A DNA stretch of 64,000 nucleotides from positions 594,001 to 658,000 of the forward strand of contig CAJNDS010002088.1 in assembly GCA_905221605.1 (NCBI GenBank). Reading direction: 5' to 3'. Shown piece after piece: positions 39,178-49,241 of the stretch; position 1 is the first letter of the stretch; every line of letters begins with the position of its first letter. Both the position numbers and the translations under genes were made by a program. The DNA comes from Symbiodinium natans (taxonomy: Eukaryota > Sar > Dinophyceae > Suessiales > Symbiodiniaceae). A model generated the notes under the pieces. The model ran no database searches and was not told the origin of the DNA. It saw nothing but the letters and a program-made list of their open reading frames with translations.

Positions 39178-39322
39178 TTAGGGTTTAGGGTTTAGGGTTT
39201 AGGGTTTAGGGTTTAGGGTTTAGGGTTTAGGGTTTAGCCTAAACCCTAGGGTTTAGGGTTTAGGGTTTAGGGTTTAGGGTTTAGGGTTTAGGGTTTAGGG
39301 TTTAGGGTTTAGGGTTTAGGGT
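39178..39322. repeat. TLR array with inverted junction
   Basis: TTTAGGG x8, then GGTTTAGCCTAAACCCTAGG, then TTTAGGG x11: a small inverted insert of CCTAAACCC. Confidence 0.95.
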
Positions 39323-39330
39323 ACCTCCAG

Positions 39331-39490
39331 TGTTGCAAGCTGTGCACGGTTTCAACCCCACACCCCTTCCCGAGAATTACAGTCCCAATTAGTCCCAAAT
39401 ACTTGTGCTGACTTCCAAGCATTCCTCGAAGCTGGTTCCAAGCGTGGCTCTAACGTTGAATCGCCAAGTTTTCGGGGAGTAGGCGAGAAG
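39331..39490 (+). CDS. Exon, 53 codons
   Basis: GTACCTCCAG left, GTTTTG right: VASCARFQPHTPSRELQS then QLVPNTCADFQAFLEAGS, ending FRGVGEK. One of the longest clean exons. Confidence 0.6.
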
Positions 39491-39529
39491 GTTTTGTTTC
39501 GGGTTTAGGGGTTCAGGAATTTGGGCTTC

Positions 39530-39830
39530 GGGTACCTGAATGAAGGCAGTGATGCATAAGTGAAGGAATAGAGCAGAAAGTACATGGTGGGGTCTTTTTT
39601 CTCACTTGAGGCAAGCGTCAACGATTTGCTTAAGGAATTCTTCAAAAATGATCATTATGCTTGGGTTTCTAGTTTTGCTTCGTAATCAACATGCATGTCT
39701 TTTCTGCTGGGGCGGGGTACTTTTCTTTGGTTCCATACATAGTGCACCACCCTTATATTGAGGGCCAAAAACGGGGCCTTAATCTAGAGAGCTACCCATC
39801 GAGCGGGGGGCTTCCAAACCCAAAACCTTA
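39530..39830. other. Non-coding, no feature recognised
   Basis: AT-leaning sequence with TTGCTTAAGGAATTC (weak IE-I/IE-E similarity) and no open frame of interest. Confidence 0.4.
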
Positions 39831-39921
39831 AATTTAGGCGTTTAAGGATTTAGGGTTAGGGCTGAGGGTTTAGGACTTCGGGTTTAGGCACTTCGGGGTC
39901 GAGGGTTTAGGGTGTAGGGTA

Positions 39922-40033
39922 TGGCCTCATGAGGACAGCCGCCAGCTGACGGCTTGCTGGCGATCGCTTCTACACTGGCGGGTCGGGCCACCAGGCGGGT
40001 CTGAATCTGCAGTTTGGGGACGCGGGTTACAGG
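39922..40033 (+). CDS. Exon
   Basis: WPHEDSRQLTACWRSLLH then WRVGPPGGSESAVWGRGLQ, before GTTTGAGG leading to IE-D. A minus frame is also open; + chosen from context. Confidence 0.5.
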
Positions 40034-40042
40034 GTTTGAGGT

Positions 40043-40142
40043 CGGGATGTTACCCCTTATACTAACAGTCCTTATTGGGGATTTCAATTCCCCCTCTTAT
40101 AATCCCTATTAAGGACTGCTAGTATAAGGGGGAACATCGCAA
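40043..40142. mobile_element. IE-D full copy
   Basis: GGGATGTTACCCCTTATACT left and AGTATAAGGGGGAACATC right. Confidence 0.8.
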
Positions 40143-40304
40143 GGTATAGGGTTGTAGGGAAAAGGGCTTAGGGTTGAGGTTTGCCTATGTAAGAAGATGC
40201 CTTACTTCGCAGATAATATAGTAGCTTCATATCGGGGTTCAATGCGGTTCCATCGGAGGTTTATGGAATGCACTTGCTGAAGCATCCTGAGAGCGGATAG
40301 GCAG

Positions 40305-40443
40305 CTTGTGTAGGTCGAAAATCTGGAAAGCAGTCGCGGCAGGGCTCGTCAATCCTAAAGCCCTTCCAGGCCCATAGATTTGTCAACAGGCAGGGTGTGG
40401 GTGTAGCGCTGTACGACAGGTTCGAGCCCTCAATGTATCTCAG
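40305..40443 (+). CDS. Exon, 46 codons
   Basis: GATAGGCAG left, GTAGGGTT right: GKQSRQGSSILKPFQAHR then FVNRQGVGVALYDRFEPS, ending MYLR. Clean. Confidence 0.55.
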
Positions 40444-40460
40444 GTAGGGTTTCCTTATAG

Positions 40461-40600
40461 ATCTTGGTGGGTGTTGGTATGGGGTCGTTTCGCGGCCACT
40501 AGCAGTAGAACTCTACAAACCCGACAACATGTGGACAGTTGAGAGCTCAGGGTGTAAGGGTCGGCAAGCCTGCCAAGACAGCCTCAGACCCTTCCCTAAA
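40461..40600 (+). CDS. Exon
   Basis: After CCTTATAG: LGGCWYGVVSRPLAVELY then KPDNMWTVESSGCKGRQ, ending CQDSLRPF at CCCTAAA. The gap from the preceding exon is only 17 nt (GT...AG), so intron or read-through is unclear. Confidence 0.5.
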
Positions 40601-40892
40601 CCCTAAACCCTAAACCCTAAACCCTAAACCCTAAACCTTGTTACACTGTTACGCGATCAACTATTCTAAGCCCCTACAAACCAACTCCCAGGCCCCAAGC
40701 CCCCAAACCCAAAGCACCAAACCCTAAAACTGGAAACCCCTAAAACTCGAAGCCCAAACACCGGAAGCCCTAAACCCGAAAAGCCTAAAAACCCAAACTC
40801 TCAAACCTCAAAGCCCTTTTAAACGCCCCAAACCCCAGCCCTAAACCCTAAATCCCAAAAACTTTAAACCTTTAAAAAACAACCAGACCAGG

Positions 40893-40966
40893 TCTTGACC
40901 GATCCGCTGCCGCCCTTGTCAGTGAGGCCCGGAGCCATGCCTGGCCGCTCGGCTTGAGAGCGCACG
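40893..40966 (+). CDS. Exon
   Basis: GACCAG left: GLDRSAAALVSEARSHAW then PLGLRAHEG, before TTTGGGGTTTAGGG. Confidence 0.45.
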
Positions 40967-41644
40967 AGGGTTTGGGGTTTAGGGTTTTGGGGTCTAGGGT
41001 TCAGGGTTAAGGGTGTGGGGTATAGGGTTTGGGGGTTTGGGGTTCAGGGTTCAGGGTTTCGGGCATAAGGTCTAGGGTTTCTGGTTTAGGGTGGAGTTGA
41101 TGGTTCAGGGTTTAGGGTTGTTTAGGGTCTACCGTTTAGGGTTCAGGGTTCAGAGTGCTAGGTTTTTTAATTGGGGTTTAGGGTTTAGGGTTTAGGGTTT
41201 AGGGTTTAGGGTTTAGGGTGCAATGAGGTTTCAGGGTGTTGAGGTTTAGTGGCTTGAGCTCTTTAGGGTTCATGGCTGTAGGATTTAGGAAGTTATGGGG
41301 TTCAGGTAGGTTTTGGGGTTGAGGACGCAGAAAACGCAGAACACTTGCAACTTGTTTGGGAGGCGCGTGTTGCTTGACGTTAGAACCCCGTTAGGGTGGG
41401 GGCGCAAAAGGGGGTTCTTCGTTAGAGCTGGTACTCATAAAAAGGGGACCTTATGTTAGGCCGGTCTGTTACAAAACAATGCGAAAGGATACCCTAAGGC
41501 CTGTTGATAACGTACTGAGAAGGGGCTCTCATAGAGAACAAGCCCCCGGTGCAGCTTTGTAGAGTTTAGGGTTTGCGGTTTCGGGCTTAGGGCATGTCAA
41601 GCCAGCGAGGCTCGGGGATAGGATTTTGACAAATCGCTGCCTTA

Positions 41645-41755
41645 TATATATTAATATAATATAATATAATATAATATAATATAATATAATATAATATAAT
41701 ATTATATTATATTATATATATATATATTTGTTTATTTATTTATATTTATATTTAT
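41645..41755. repeat. (TAATA)n AT satellite with central switch
   Basis: TATAATATAA units then ATTATATTAT, i.e. an AT-rich palindrome of about 80 bp. Confidence 0.9.
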
Positions 41756-41982
41756 TTCTTATTTTCATTTTTTTGGGGGGGGCGAAGGTTCCTTAAGTCG
41801 TCAACCCCTAAACCCTAAACCCTTAAGTTCCAAGGAATGTTCCTTGAAACCCGAGTCCCCCCAGAACCCCCCCCCCCCCCCCTACAAGCCCGAAAATCCC
41901 CCCCAAAACCCTAAACCCGAAAACCTAAACCCCAAACAACCCTAAACCCTAAACAACCCTAAACGCTAAACCCTAAAACCCC

Positions 41983-42073
41983 CAAGAGGCCAACGGAGCT
42001 TTCTCCGGCAGCGGCCGTGTGCAGTCTCCGCGCTCTTGGACGCCTTGGCTCCGCGGCCCTACCAGCGTCTTGG
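41983..42073 (+). CDS. Exon, three frames open
   Basis: CCCCAAG left, GTACATGC right; frame EANGAFSGSGRVQSPRSW then TPWLRGPTSVL. Frame uncertain. Confidence 0.4.
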
Positions 42074-42291
42074 TACATGCGATAGGATCGCAAGGGGGAA
42101 CCTTTAAGGGGTTTAGGCTCCCTGGCTTTAAACCCTAAACCCTAAACCCTAAACTAACCCTAAACCCTAAACCCTGTAGGGTTTAGGGTTCAGACCTAGA
42201 GAACCTGCCGAACAGGGGGTGATACGTGTAAGTAAAGCTGCCATACTTAGAACCCTGCTTGGAACTACTCAGATGAACCTCCACCCGAAGA

Positions 42292-42478
42292 GCCCAAGAA
42301 CCCTTAAAATAACGAAAAGCAACCTTAAATCACATTAAGAATCCCTTTTTATGTTTAAGGAACTTGTCCTTAACAAGAGCCCTTACAATAAGGAGTATTC
42401 CTTGAATCATATTAAGGATCCCTTTATAGTTTAAGGCAATATTCCTTAATTAAGTGGGTTGCTGGGCTCTCTGGGCCA
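42292..42478. mobile_element. IE-E copy, internally duplicated
   Basis: AGAGCCCAAGAACCC left, GGGCTCTCTGGG right; the core AAATCACATTAAGAATCCC occurs twice. Confidence 0.7.
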
Positions 42479-42486
42479 AGTAGTCA

Positions 42487-42802
42487 TACTTGGAGGTTCA
42501 TGGTACTTATTAACCAGCTATAACTGTACCTATACCTGTACTTATAACCATATTAGGGCACTTAAGGGGCCGATAAGTGGGCTAATTATAAGTACAGTTA
42601 TAATTGGTTAGTAAGTACCCCTAAACCCTAAACCCTAAACCCTAAACCCTAAACCCTAAACCCTAAACCCTAAACCTAATCCCTAATCCCTAAACCCTAA
42701 ACCCTAAACCCTAAACCCTAAACCCTAAACCCTAAACCCTAAACCCTAAACCCTAAACCCTAAACCTATATTTGGTGAATAAGTACCATGAAGCTCCAAG
42801 TA
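42487..42802. mobile_element. IE-A copy split by a CCCTAAA array with flanking duplication
   Basis: TACTTGGAGGTTCATGG left, CCATGAAGCTCCAAGTA right. A TLR array (42617-42768) sits near the right TIR. TTGGTTAGTAAGTACC before it and TTGGTGAATAAGTACC after it are near-duplicates. Confidence 0.8.
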
Positions 42803-42803
42803 G

Positions 42804-42882
42804 GTCGAGCCTGCCGCGCGGGAGGAGGCCGAGGTGGCTTTGCGGCTTGGGCCTGCTTGGATTTCGAGTGTGCTTAAGGGAG
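42804..42882 (+). CDS. Exon between IE-A end and TLR
   Basis: Acceptor CCAAGTAG is the IE-A end plus TA; donor GTTTAGGG is the TLR. VEPAAREEAEVALRLGP then AWISSVLKG. Joins in phase to 43501 (GPAPARSQKAPGLS). Confidence 0.6.
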
Positions 42883-43500
42883 GTTTAGGGTTTAGGGTTT
42901 AGGGTTTAGGGTTTAGGGTTTAGGGTTTAGGGTTTAGGGCTTAGGGCTTAGGGCTTAGGGTTTAGGGGGTAAAGGTTATAGATAGGGTTCTTGAGGCGGG
43001 GGGTGGGGGGGTCAAGGGAGTATGTAACCCAAGGTTCCCTATTACGTACTTACTCCCCACTACTCCCTATGGCTCCCTAAGCTTCCTGCAGTTTGCCTAG
43101 GTACCTACTAGAGGGGCCTTAATAGTTAGAACAGGGTTTTGGGGGGGAGGGTATAGTATACGTACATAGAGACCATGAGGGGATAGCCATTATTCCGACT
43201 CTATATTACCTCCCCATATGTCCCCCCCCCTCCCCTTGATTCCCCTTAATGGACCCGGAGTGAAAGTCTCCCTACGGCTCCCTGAGCTTCCCTAAAGTTA
43301 CCTAGGTACCTACCCCCCTTGAACCTCTCATTTAGGGAACATGCGAAGCTTCCCTAAGGTTTTTTTTGGTACCTCCCCCCCTCCCCCCCAGGAATACCAC
43401 TCCCCTTAATGCAATACTTTAGACCTCCCACAGACGCCCCGAAGAGTTTGACAACTTGTAGCCCTAAACCCTAAACCGTAAAACCCTAAACCCTTTCAAG

Positions 43501-43610
43501 GCCCTGCCCCAGCTCGCTCTCAGAAGGCTCCTGGCTTGTCGCGGAGCGCTGCTTGCTTTGCGTGTGCCAAGCGTGGAGCATGTGCTGGAAAGTGGCTGGG
43601 ACAGGATAAG
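43501..43610 (+). CDS. Exon, all frames open
   Basis: CCCTTTCAAG left, GTTTAAGG right. The phase continuing from 42804 reads PAPARSQKAPGLSRSAAC then FACAKRGACAGKWLGQDK; another reads ALPQLALRRLLACRGALLAL. The region 42966-43500 between holds IE-like inverted sequence and C/T tracts, no exon. Confidence 0.55.
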
Positions 43611-43689
43611 GTTTAAGGTTTAGGGTTTGGGGTCCAGGGTTTAGGGTGTAGGGTTTTACGGGTTTTAAGGTTTTCATGGGCTTTCAGGG

Positions 43690-43960
43690 CCTTTAAGGGC
43701 TGGAGGTGTTTTAGGGGCTTAGGGTTTAAGGGCTTTAAGGGTTTTAAGGTTTTTAAGGGCTTAAGAGTTTAAGGGGCTTTAAGGGCTTTAAGGGTTTTAA
43801 GGGTTTGAAGGGTTTTAAGGGTTTCAAGGGTTTTAAGGGTTTTAAGGGTTTTAAGGGTTTTAAGGGTTTTAAGGGTTTTAAGGGTTTTAAGGGTTTTAAG
43901 GGTTTTAAGGGTTTTAAGGGTTGAAGGGCTTTAAGGGTTTTCAGGGCGTTATGTGCTTTA
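43690..43960. repeat. 9-bp TLR variant array (GGGTTTTAA)
   Basis: About 25 units, homogeneous GGGTTTTAA in the centre (43835-43920), degenerating outward. Confidence 0.9.
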
Positions 43961-44199
43961 ACGGCTTTAAGGGTTTTAAGGGCTTCAAGGGCTCTAAGGG
44001 TTTGTGGATTTTAAGGGTTTTGATTTGGGGTTTTAGGGCTAAATGGCTTTAAGGTTTTCGGGTTTAAGAGAGGCCCTTGGGATGTTTTGCATTGTCCGTT
44101 ATTGGGCTTAAGAGGGTCATATTCAGGAATGTACTTTTTTCAGAGTGCTGAAGGGGCCAACCTAGTCAAAGGGGGGTTGGTTGTTCTAAACAATGCCGG

Positions 44200-44590
44200 G
44201 GGGGGGGGGGGGGGGGGGGGGGGGGTTGTCTAGATTTCAGGTTCCGTGTCAAATAAAAAAATAGGAGCACAAAATGTCCCCCCCCCCTCATAAAGGGATT
44301 AAAGGCTTTGAGCCGGTCAGGCTTGTCAAAATCCCCCCCCCCCCCCCCCCCCCCCCCCCTCCTCCTTCCCCTCCCCCTCCCCCTCCCCTCCCCCTCCCCC
44401 TCCCCCTCCCCCCTCCCCCTGCCCCTCCCCCCCTCCCCTCCCCCTCCGCCCCTCCCCCTCCCCTCCCCTCCCCTCCCCTCCCCCGCCTCCCCCTCCCCCT
44501 CCCCTCCCCTCCCCTCCCCCTCCCCTCCCCCCCCCTCCCCTCTCCCCCCTCCCCTCCCCCCTCCCCTCCCCCCTCCCTCCCCCTCCCCAA
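44200..44590. repeat. Poly-G tract then 260-bp C/T tract
   Basis: G26 at 44200-44225, C27 at 44333-44359, then CCCCT/CCCCCT to 44588. Pro- and Gly-rich ORFs here are artefacts. Confidence 0.95.
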
Positions 44591-44605
44591 GGGATTATAA
44601 CATAC

Positions 44606-44723
44606 TGGGTTTAGGGTTTAGGGCTTAGGGTTTAGGGTTTAGGGTTTAGGGTTTAGGGTTTAGGGTTTAGGGTTTAGGGTTTAGGGTTTAGGGTTTAGGG
44701 TTTAGGGTTTAGGGTTTAGGGTG
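44606..44723. repeat. TLR array TTTAGGG
   Basis: About seventeen units. Confidence 0.95.
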
Positions 44724-44893
44724 GGAATGTCGAAATTTCAGCCCTAAACTGCAGCTCTTCGAAAGCCATGGGGTGTGAAGTCGGCAAATCCTGAAGCCAA
44801 GCGCATTCCGTGTGTCGTTGCAAAGGCTCCTAGCTCTACCAGCCTTAAGCGCTGAAACCTAAACCGTAAACCCTAAACCTACCTTGTTTCCAG

Positions 44894-44968
44894 ACACGCG
44901 AGCAACCATGCACCAAGAAGGCAGAGATCTTCTTCTGGCCATGAACGCTCTTGGGCAGATTGCCCGAG
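44894..44968 (+). CDS. Exon
   Basis: TGTTTCCAG left, GTGTCTC right: TRATMHQEGRDLLLAMNA then LGQIARG. Confidence 0.55.
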
Positions 44969-45066
44969 GTGTCTCAGCTGCTTAGGGTTTAGGGTTCAGG
45001 GTTCAGGGTTCAGGGTTCAGGGTTTAGGGTTTAGGGTTTAGGGTTTAGGGTTTAGGGTTTAGGGTT

Positions 45067-45160
45067 TAGGGCTACAGACTACAGATCTAAATGACCCTCT
45101 GTTCGGAAAAGTTCGGATGGAACCCTGTAGTTCCACGCACAAACCTTACGGGAAACAAGC
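45067..45160 (+). CDS. Exon, possible C-terminus
   Basis: TTDLNDPLFGKVRMEPCS then STHKPYGKQASR, TAG; TLR on the left. Confidence 0.45.
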
Positions 45161-45309
45161 TTCGCGCTAGCACACAGGCACACAGGGTATTTGAGCAATC
45201 CAGTCTTTCTTTGCCTAAACCCTAAACGCTAAGCCCCTGAGCCCCTAAAAGTAAGTACTCCTCAACCCTAAACCCCCAACAGTCCAAGTACCAAGACCCC
45301 AACCCTACT

Positions 45310-45560
45310 GGCTCTTCCTAGGAGATACGGGAATTCGGTGCCTTATCACCTGCTTTTTTTGGTACCTTCTCACTCCTTGTCTAGGGTTTAGGGTTTAGGG
45401 TTTAGGGTTTAGGGTTTAGGGTTTAGGGTTTAGGGTTTAGGGTTTAGGGTTTAGGGTTTAGGGTTTAGGGTTTAACCCTTCAAAGGGGCTCTGTAAGGTA
45501 CCTAATTCCCTCATTCCCCCCGCTAAGAACTAGGAAGAAAAGGGCCTAAAGCCTAAGCCT
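45310..45560. mobile_element. IE-C-like ends around a TLR array
   Basis: GCTCTTCCTAGGAGATACGG left and CCTCATTCCCCCCGCTAAGAAC right flank about thirteen TTTAGGG units (45382-45474). Confidence 0.5.
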
Positions 45561-45949
45561 TTTATGCCCCATTTGTGTAAAAGCCCCATAAGCTCTATAA
45601 GCCCTAGAAGCCCTGCCAAGCCTTCAAGCACATCGTCCTGACAAGCAAAGAGGCGGCGGTTCAGGGTTCAGGGTTCAGGGTTTAGGGTTCATGGTTCAGG
45701 ATTTCAGGGTTTCAGGGTGTAGGGTTTAGGGTTTAGGGTTTAGGGTTTAGGGTTTAGGGTTTAGGGTTTAGGGTTTAGGGTTCAGGGTTTCAGGGTTCAG
45801 GGTTCAGGGTTTCAGGGTTTCAGGGTTTCAGGGTTTAGGGTTCAGGGTTTCAGGGTCAGGGTTTTAGGGTTGAGGGTTCCAAAGCAGCAGGCGACCACAG
45901 GGTGGCCAAGTCAGAAGAAACAAGACCCAACAGTTCCGATTTTTAACTT

Positions 45950-46035
45950 AAACCCCTAAACCCCTAAACCCCTAAACCCCTAAACCCCTAAACCCCTAGA
46001 CCCCTAGGCCCCTAGACCCCTAGACCCCTAGAATA
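45950..46035. repeat. 8-bp TLR variant array (CCCCTAAA/CCCCTAGA)
   Basis: Octamers switch from CCCCTAAA to CCCCTAGA part-way. Confidence 0.9.
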
Positions 46036-46323
46036 TAAACCCTAAACCCTAAACCCAGTGAGGTGAGTAAGTTGGGTTATGGGGATTGGTATAGGGTTTC
46101 TTCAGGATACTTCGTGGACTTCCTAAGTCAAAAGGGCTTCCAAGTACACCCTATAAACCCTGAAAACATGAGGGTTCTCTAAACCCCAAACCCCAGGCCC
46201 CAAACCCCAAACCCCAAACCTTGCCGCCCCCCCGAGCTTGCAAGCGTCAGGATGGGAGTGGCTCAACAAGACGGCTCCAAGCGACGCAGATCGCGCAGAT
46301 GTGCCTTTCCAGCAGAATGCGGT

Positions 46324-46325
<2 letters not shown>

Positions 46326-46355
<30 letters not shown>

Positions 46356-46492
46356 NNNNNNNNNNNNNNNNNNNNNNNNNNNNNNNNNNNNNNNNNNNNN
46401 NNNNNNNNNNNNNNNNNNNNNNNNNNNNNNNNNNNNNNNNNNNNNNNNNNNNNNNGGGGGTTTTTTTTTTTTTTTTTTTTTTTTTGGGGGGG
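46326..46492. other. Assembly gap of 100 N between homopolymers
   Basis: C31, then N at 46356-46455, then G5, T25, G9. ORFs spanning it are meaningless. The gap size is probably arbitrary. Confidence 0.98.
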
Positions 46493-46635
46493 GGTCCTCC
46501 CGCAAAGCCCAATCCCCTTTTGCTTTATTTTAAAGACATATGCCTGAATTCACGAAGACCCCCGAATACAGCTTTTAAGGTCTTACGCCTGAGCTCAGGG
46601 CCGTAGACTCCAACCCCCTAAACCTTACCTGAAGA

Positions 46636-46737
46636 TTGGGATGTTCTGCCTTGTACTGACTGACCTCTCATTAATAGGAATTCTACTACCCCCCCTGTTA
46701 TAATCCCTACTAAGGATTGTTAGTGGGAACATCCCAA
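46636..46737. mobile_element. IE-D copy
   Basis: TTGGGATGTTCTGCC left, GGGAACATCCCAA right; abuts the next exon. Confidence 0.75.
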
Positions 46738-46738
46738 G

Positions 46739-46850
46739 ACTCCACTGTTGTCTTCGTTTGGGGGTTCCGTTGTGGTTTGTCCATCCGAGGCTCTTGGGCT
46801 CTTTGGGTGAAGAAACGTGGGCTCAGAGCTGCCCGAAGCCCTAAGCCTCA
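46739..46850 (+). CDS. Exon starting at IE-D end
   Basis: Acceptor CATCCCAAG is the IE-D terminus. DSTVVFVWGFRCGLSIRG then SWALWVKKRGLRAAR. Confidence 0.45.
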
Positions 46851-46864
46851 AGTCGCCCAAGCCC

Positions 46865-47066
46865 TAAGCCGCCCTAAAACCCTAAACCCTAAGCCCTAAA
46901 CCCTAAACCCTACACCCTAAACCCTAAGCCCTTAACGCTAAACCCTACACCCTAAACCCTAAACCCTAAGCCGTAAACCCTAAACCCTACACCCTCCACC
47001 CTACACCCTCCACCCTGCACCCTAAACCCAAAACCCTAAACCCGAAACCCTAAACCCTAAACCCTA
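46865..47066. repeat. TLR array, mixed CCCTAAA/CCCTACA/CCCTAAG
   Basis: About 28 heptamers with several subunit variants. Confidence 0.9.
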
Positions 47067-47067
47067 G

Positions 47068-47154
47068 GATGCCTACTCCACGCGCGACCTGGCGCTGTTT
47101 CTGCTGGCCCAGGGCCGTGCAGCGCGGCGCCTGGCTGGCGCCGCTTGGGCCTAA
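47068..47154 (+). CDS. Exon, Ala/Arg-rich helix
   Basis: ACCCTAG left: DAYSTRDLALFLLAQGRA then ARRLAGAAWA, TAA. May end earlier. Confidence 0.5.
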   Translation, partial: DAYSTRDLALFLLAQGRAARRLAGAAWA

Positions 47155-47171
47155 AGATCCCCGAGGTTGGG

Positions 47172-47340
47172 GGGTTTAGGGTTTAGGGTTTAGGGTTTAG
47201 GGTTTAGGGTTTAGGGTTTAGGGGTTTAGAGGTTTAGGGGTTTAGGGGTTTAGGGGTTTAGGGGTTTAGGGGTTTAGGGGTTTAGGGGTTTAGGGGTTTA
47301 GGGGTTTAGGGGTTTAGGGGTTTAGGGATTTAGGGTTTTA
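47172..47340. repeat. TTTAGGG then GGGGTTTA octamer array
   Basis: Seven heptamers then about fourteen octamers. Confidence 0.95.
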
Positions 47341-47478
47341 GGGGTTTAGGGGTCTAGGGTCAAGGGGCTCTAGGCTTTTGCTGCAAGGGTTCAGGGTTTA
47401 GGGCTTTTTTTGTTTACACAAGGTACTTCAGGTTTTTTTTATTAGGGTTTATAGGGCAGGGTTAAAGGGCGTCCCACA

Positions 47479-47592
47479 GCGCTGCGACCCGACCCTCTCT
47501 GGAGAGTAGTTGAGTGTCTGGCGGCTTCTTTGCCCCACCCCAAGCCATTCAAACTCACACCTTTTACTGGTCTAGTCTTTAAGCAACCCTAA
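47479..47592 (+). CDS. Exon, 37 codons
   Basis: GTCCCACAG left: ALRPDPLWRVVECLAASLP then HPKPFKLTPFTGLVFKQ, TAA in TLR. Confidence 0.5.
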   Translation, partial: ALRPDPLWRVVECLAASLPHPKPFKLTPFTGLVFKQP

Positions 47593-47919
47593 ACCGAACA
47601 CCCTAAAACCCTAAACCCTAAGTAAACCCTAAACCCAAAACCCTAAACCTAAACCTTAGACCCTAAGGTTCTCTCCGACTCCCGTCCTTATAGGGTTTAG
47701 GGTTTAGGGTTTAGGGGCTTAGTGCTTAGGGTTTAGGGTTTAGGGTTTCGGGTGTGGGGTTTAGGGTTTAGGGTTTAGAGTTTAGGGTTTGGGAGGGGGG
47801 GGGGGTTAGGGTTTATGGGGTTTTGGGTTTTGGGGTTTAGGCCTTAGGGTTCAGGGTTGCCAGTTCGCAGCTCAGGGTTTGTGTCTCGCCCATACAATAC
47901 ACCCAAAGCCCTCAACCCC

Positions 47920-48091
47920 TACTTGGAGCTTCATGTGTAGTTCCATGTAGGGCTAGAAGCACCCTAATTAAGTAGAGTTATAGCTGAAGTTGCCCTACTT
48001 ATAGCCCTACTTAACCCCAAACCCTAAACCCTAAACCCTAAACCTGAAACCCTAACCCTAAACCCGAAAACTATCCGTGAACCTCCAGGTA
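47920..48091. mobile_element. IE-A copy containing TLR
   Basis: TACTTGGAGCTTCATG left, GTGAACCTCCAGGTA right; CCCTAAA at 48004-48068 inside. Confidence 0.65.
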
Positions 48092-48267
48092 GTTACCATG
48101 CTTCGAACCCTACTTCTACCTGCCCATGAACCTCTAAAGTGCCCCAAGAGCCCGGAACCCGAAACTCGAAACCCTAAACCCTAGCCCTAAACCCTGAACC
48201 CTAAACCCTAAACCCTAAACCCTAAACCCTAAACCCTAAACCCTAAACCCTAAACCCCGAACCCTAG

Positions 48268-48906
48268 CTTCCCAAAAGGTCGCGCCCAGTCTGCCGCCCC
48301 TGTCCCTCCAGCTGTGTGGGCTCCTGGAGCGTGCAGCCGCGGAGCCCAGGCTTGCTCGAGGCTTTCTGCGGAGTTGTAAGTCGGGTTCGAGGTAGGGCAG
48401 CTGTACTTATAGCTCTACCTGCTCGGGGTACTTCTAATCCTAAACCCTAAACCCTAAACCCTAAACTGGTCCTAAACCCTAAACCCTATACCCTTGGGGG
48501 GGGGGGGGGGGTACTTCTAACCCTACATATAGCTACCCTCATGAACCTCCAAGTAGGGTTTGATGGATTTAAGGAGGGCAGGCCCACGGAATCTTGTAGA
48601 AGACCTGCTTCACGACATTGGTCCGTGCGTAGCAGTGCTTAGCAGAGGCCCGAGCATCCCTGCAACAATAAGGGGCGTGACCATTTTTCGGCGCGAAGTG
48701 AATGGCTGGTTTAGGGTTTAGGATTTAGGGTTTAAGGTTTTTAGTTAGGGTTTAGGGTTTAAGGTTTAAGGTTTAGGGTATCTGCATCCCAAGTAGTCCA
48801 CATACTGGGCTTGACAAATGCAGTCAGGATCTGCGACGCTGATAAATGCCAATGGCCAAGGGCCAGTTCTGCTCAGATGAAGCCTGTAAAGGTCCTGGCC
48901 ACAGAG
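48268..48906 (+). CDS. Three-exon model with an all-TLR second intron
   Basis: Exon 48268-48375 (ACCCTAG left): SQKVAPSLPPLSLQLCGL then LERAAAEPRLARGFLRS, donor GTAAGT. Intron 48376-48581 holds IE-A right-half and TLR. Exon 48582-48708 (GAGGGCAG left): PRNLVEDLLHDIGPCVAV then LSRGPSIPATIRGVTIF and RREVNG. Intron 48709-48776, 68 bp, is only TLR (GTTTAG...TTTAG). Exon 48777-48906: VSASQVVHILGLTNAVRI then CDADKCQWPRASSAQMK, ending VLATE before GTGTTTCG. All junctions keep phase. No family recognised. Confidence 0.65.
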
Positions 48907-49129
48907 GTGTTTCGGGTGTAGGGCTTAGGGGGGGAGTATTGTTTGGGTATTTATGAAGGTCCCTAGTACGGTGTTCTTCACATGTATACATATATATATA
49001 TTACACACACATGTTTGCCTATTTGGAGCAGAACTCAAAGGGAAGCCTCAACCAAGGGACTATACTAATAGTCTATACTTATCTTACTGTCTTAATTACT
49101 GGCTCTTAGCCCTCAACCCCTAAGCTGCA

Positions 49130-49241
49130 AACCCTACTAAGCGCCAGTAAGCTATGCGCCTCTCAAGGTGAAATCTCGAGTGAACCCGAACCTGGGCTTG
49201 TACGATCTTTGGCTTGGGGCTGCTCCTGTTGCCTGTTTAAG
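49130..49241 (+). CDS. Exon
   Basis: SASKLCASQGEISSEPEP then GLVRSLAWGCSCCLFK, donor GTTTGGGG. Left boundary uncertain (ACTAAG). Confidence 0.5.

Noticed and set aside
41645..41755. Replication origin or cruciform at the AT palindrome
   Set aside because: Simple TAATA slippage explains it; no supporting motif.
44274..44628. Pro-rich and Arg/Gly-rich ORFs
   Set aside because: C/T simple sequence.
46123..46606. ORFs across the N run
   Set aside because: They contain 100 unknown bases and flanking homopolymers.
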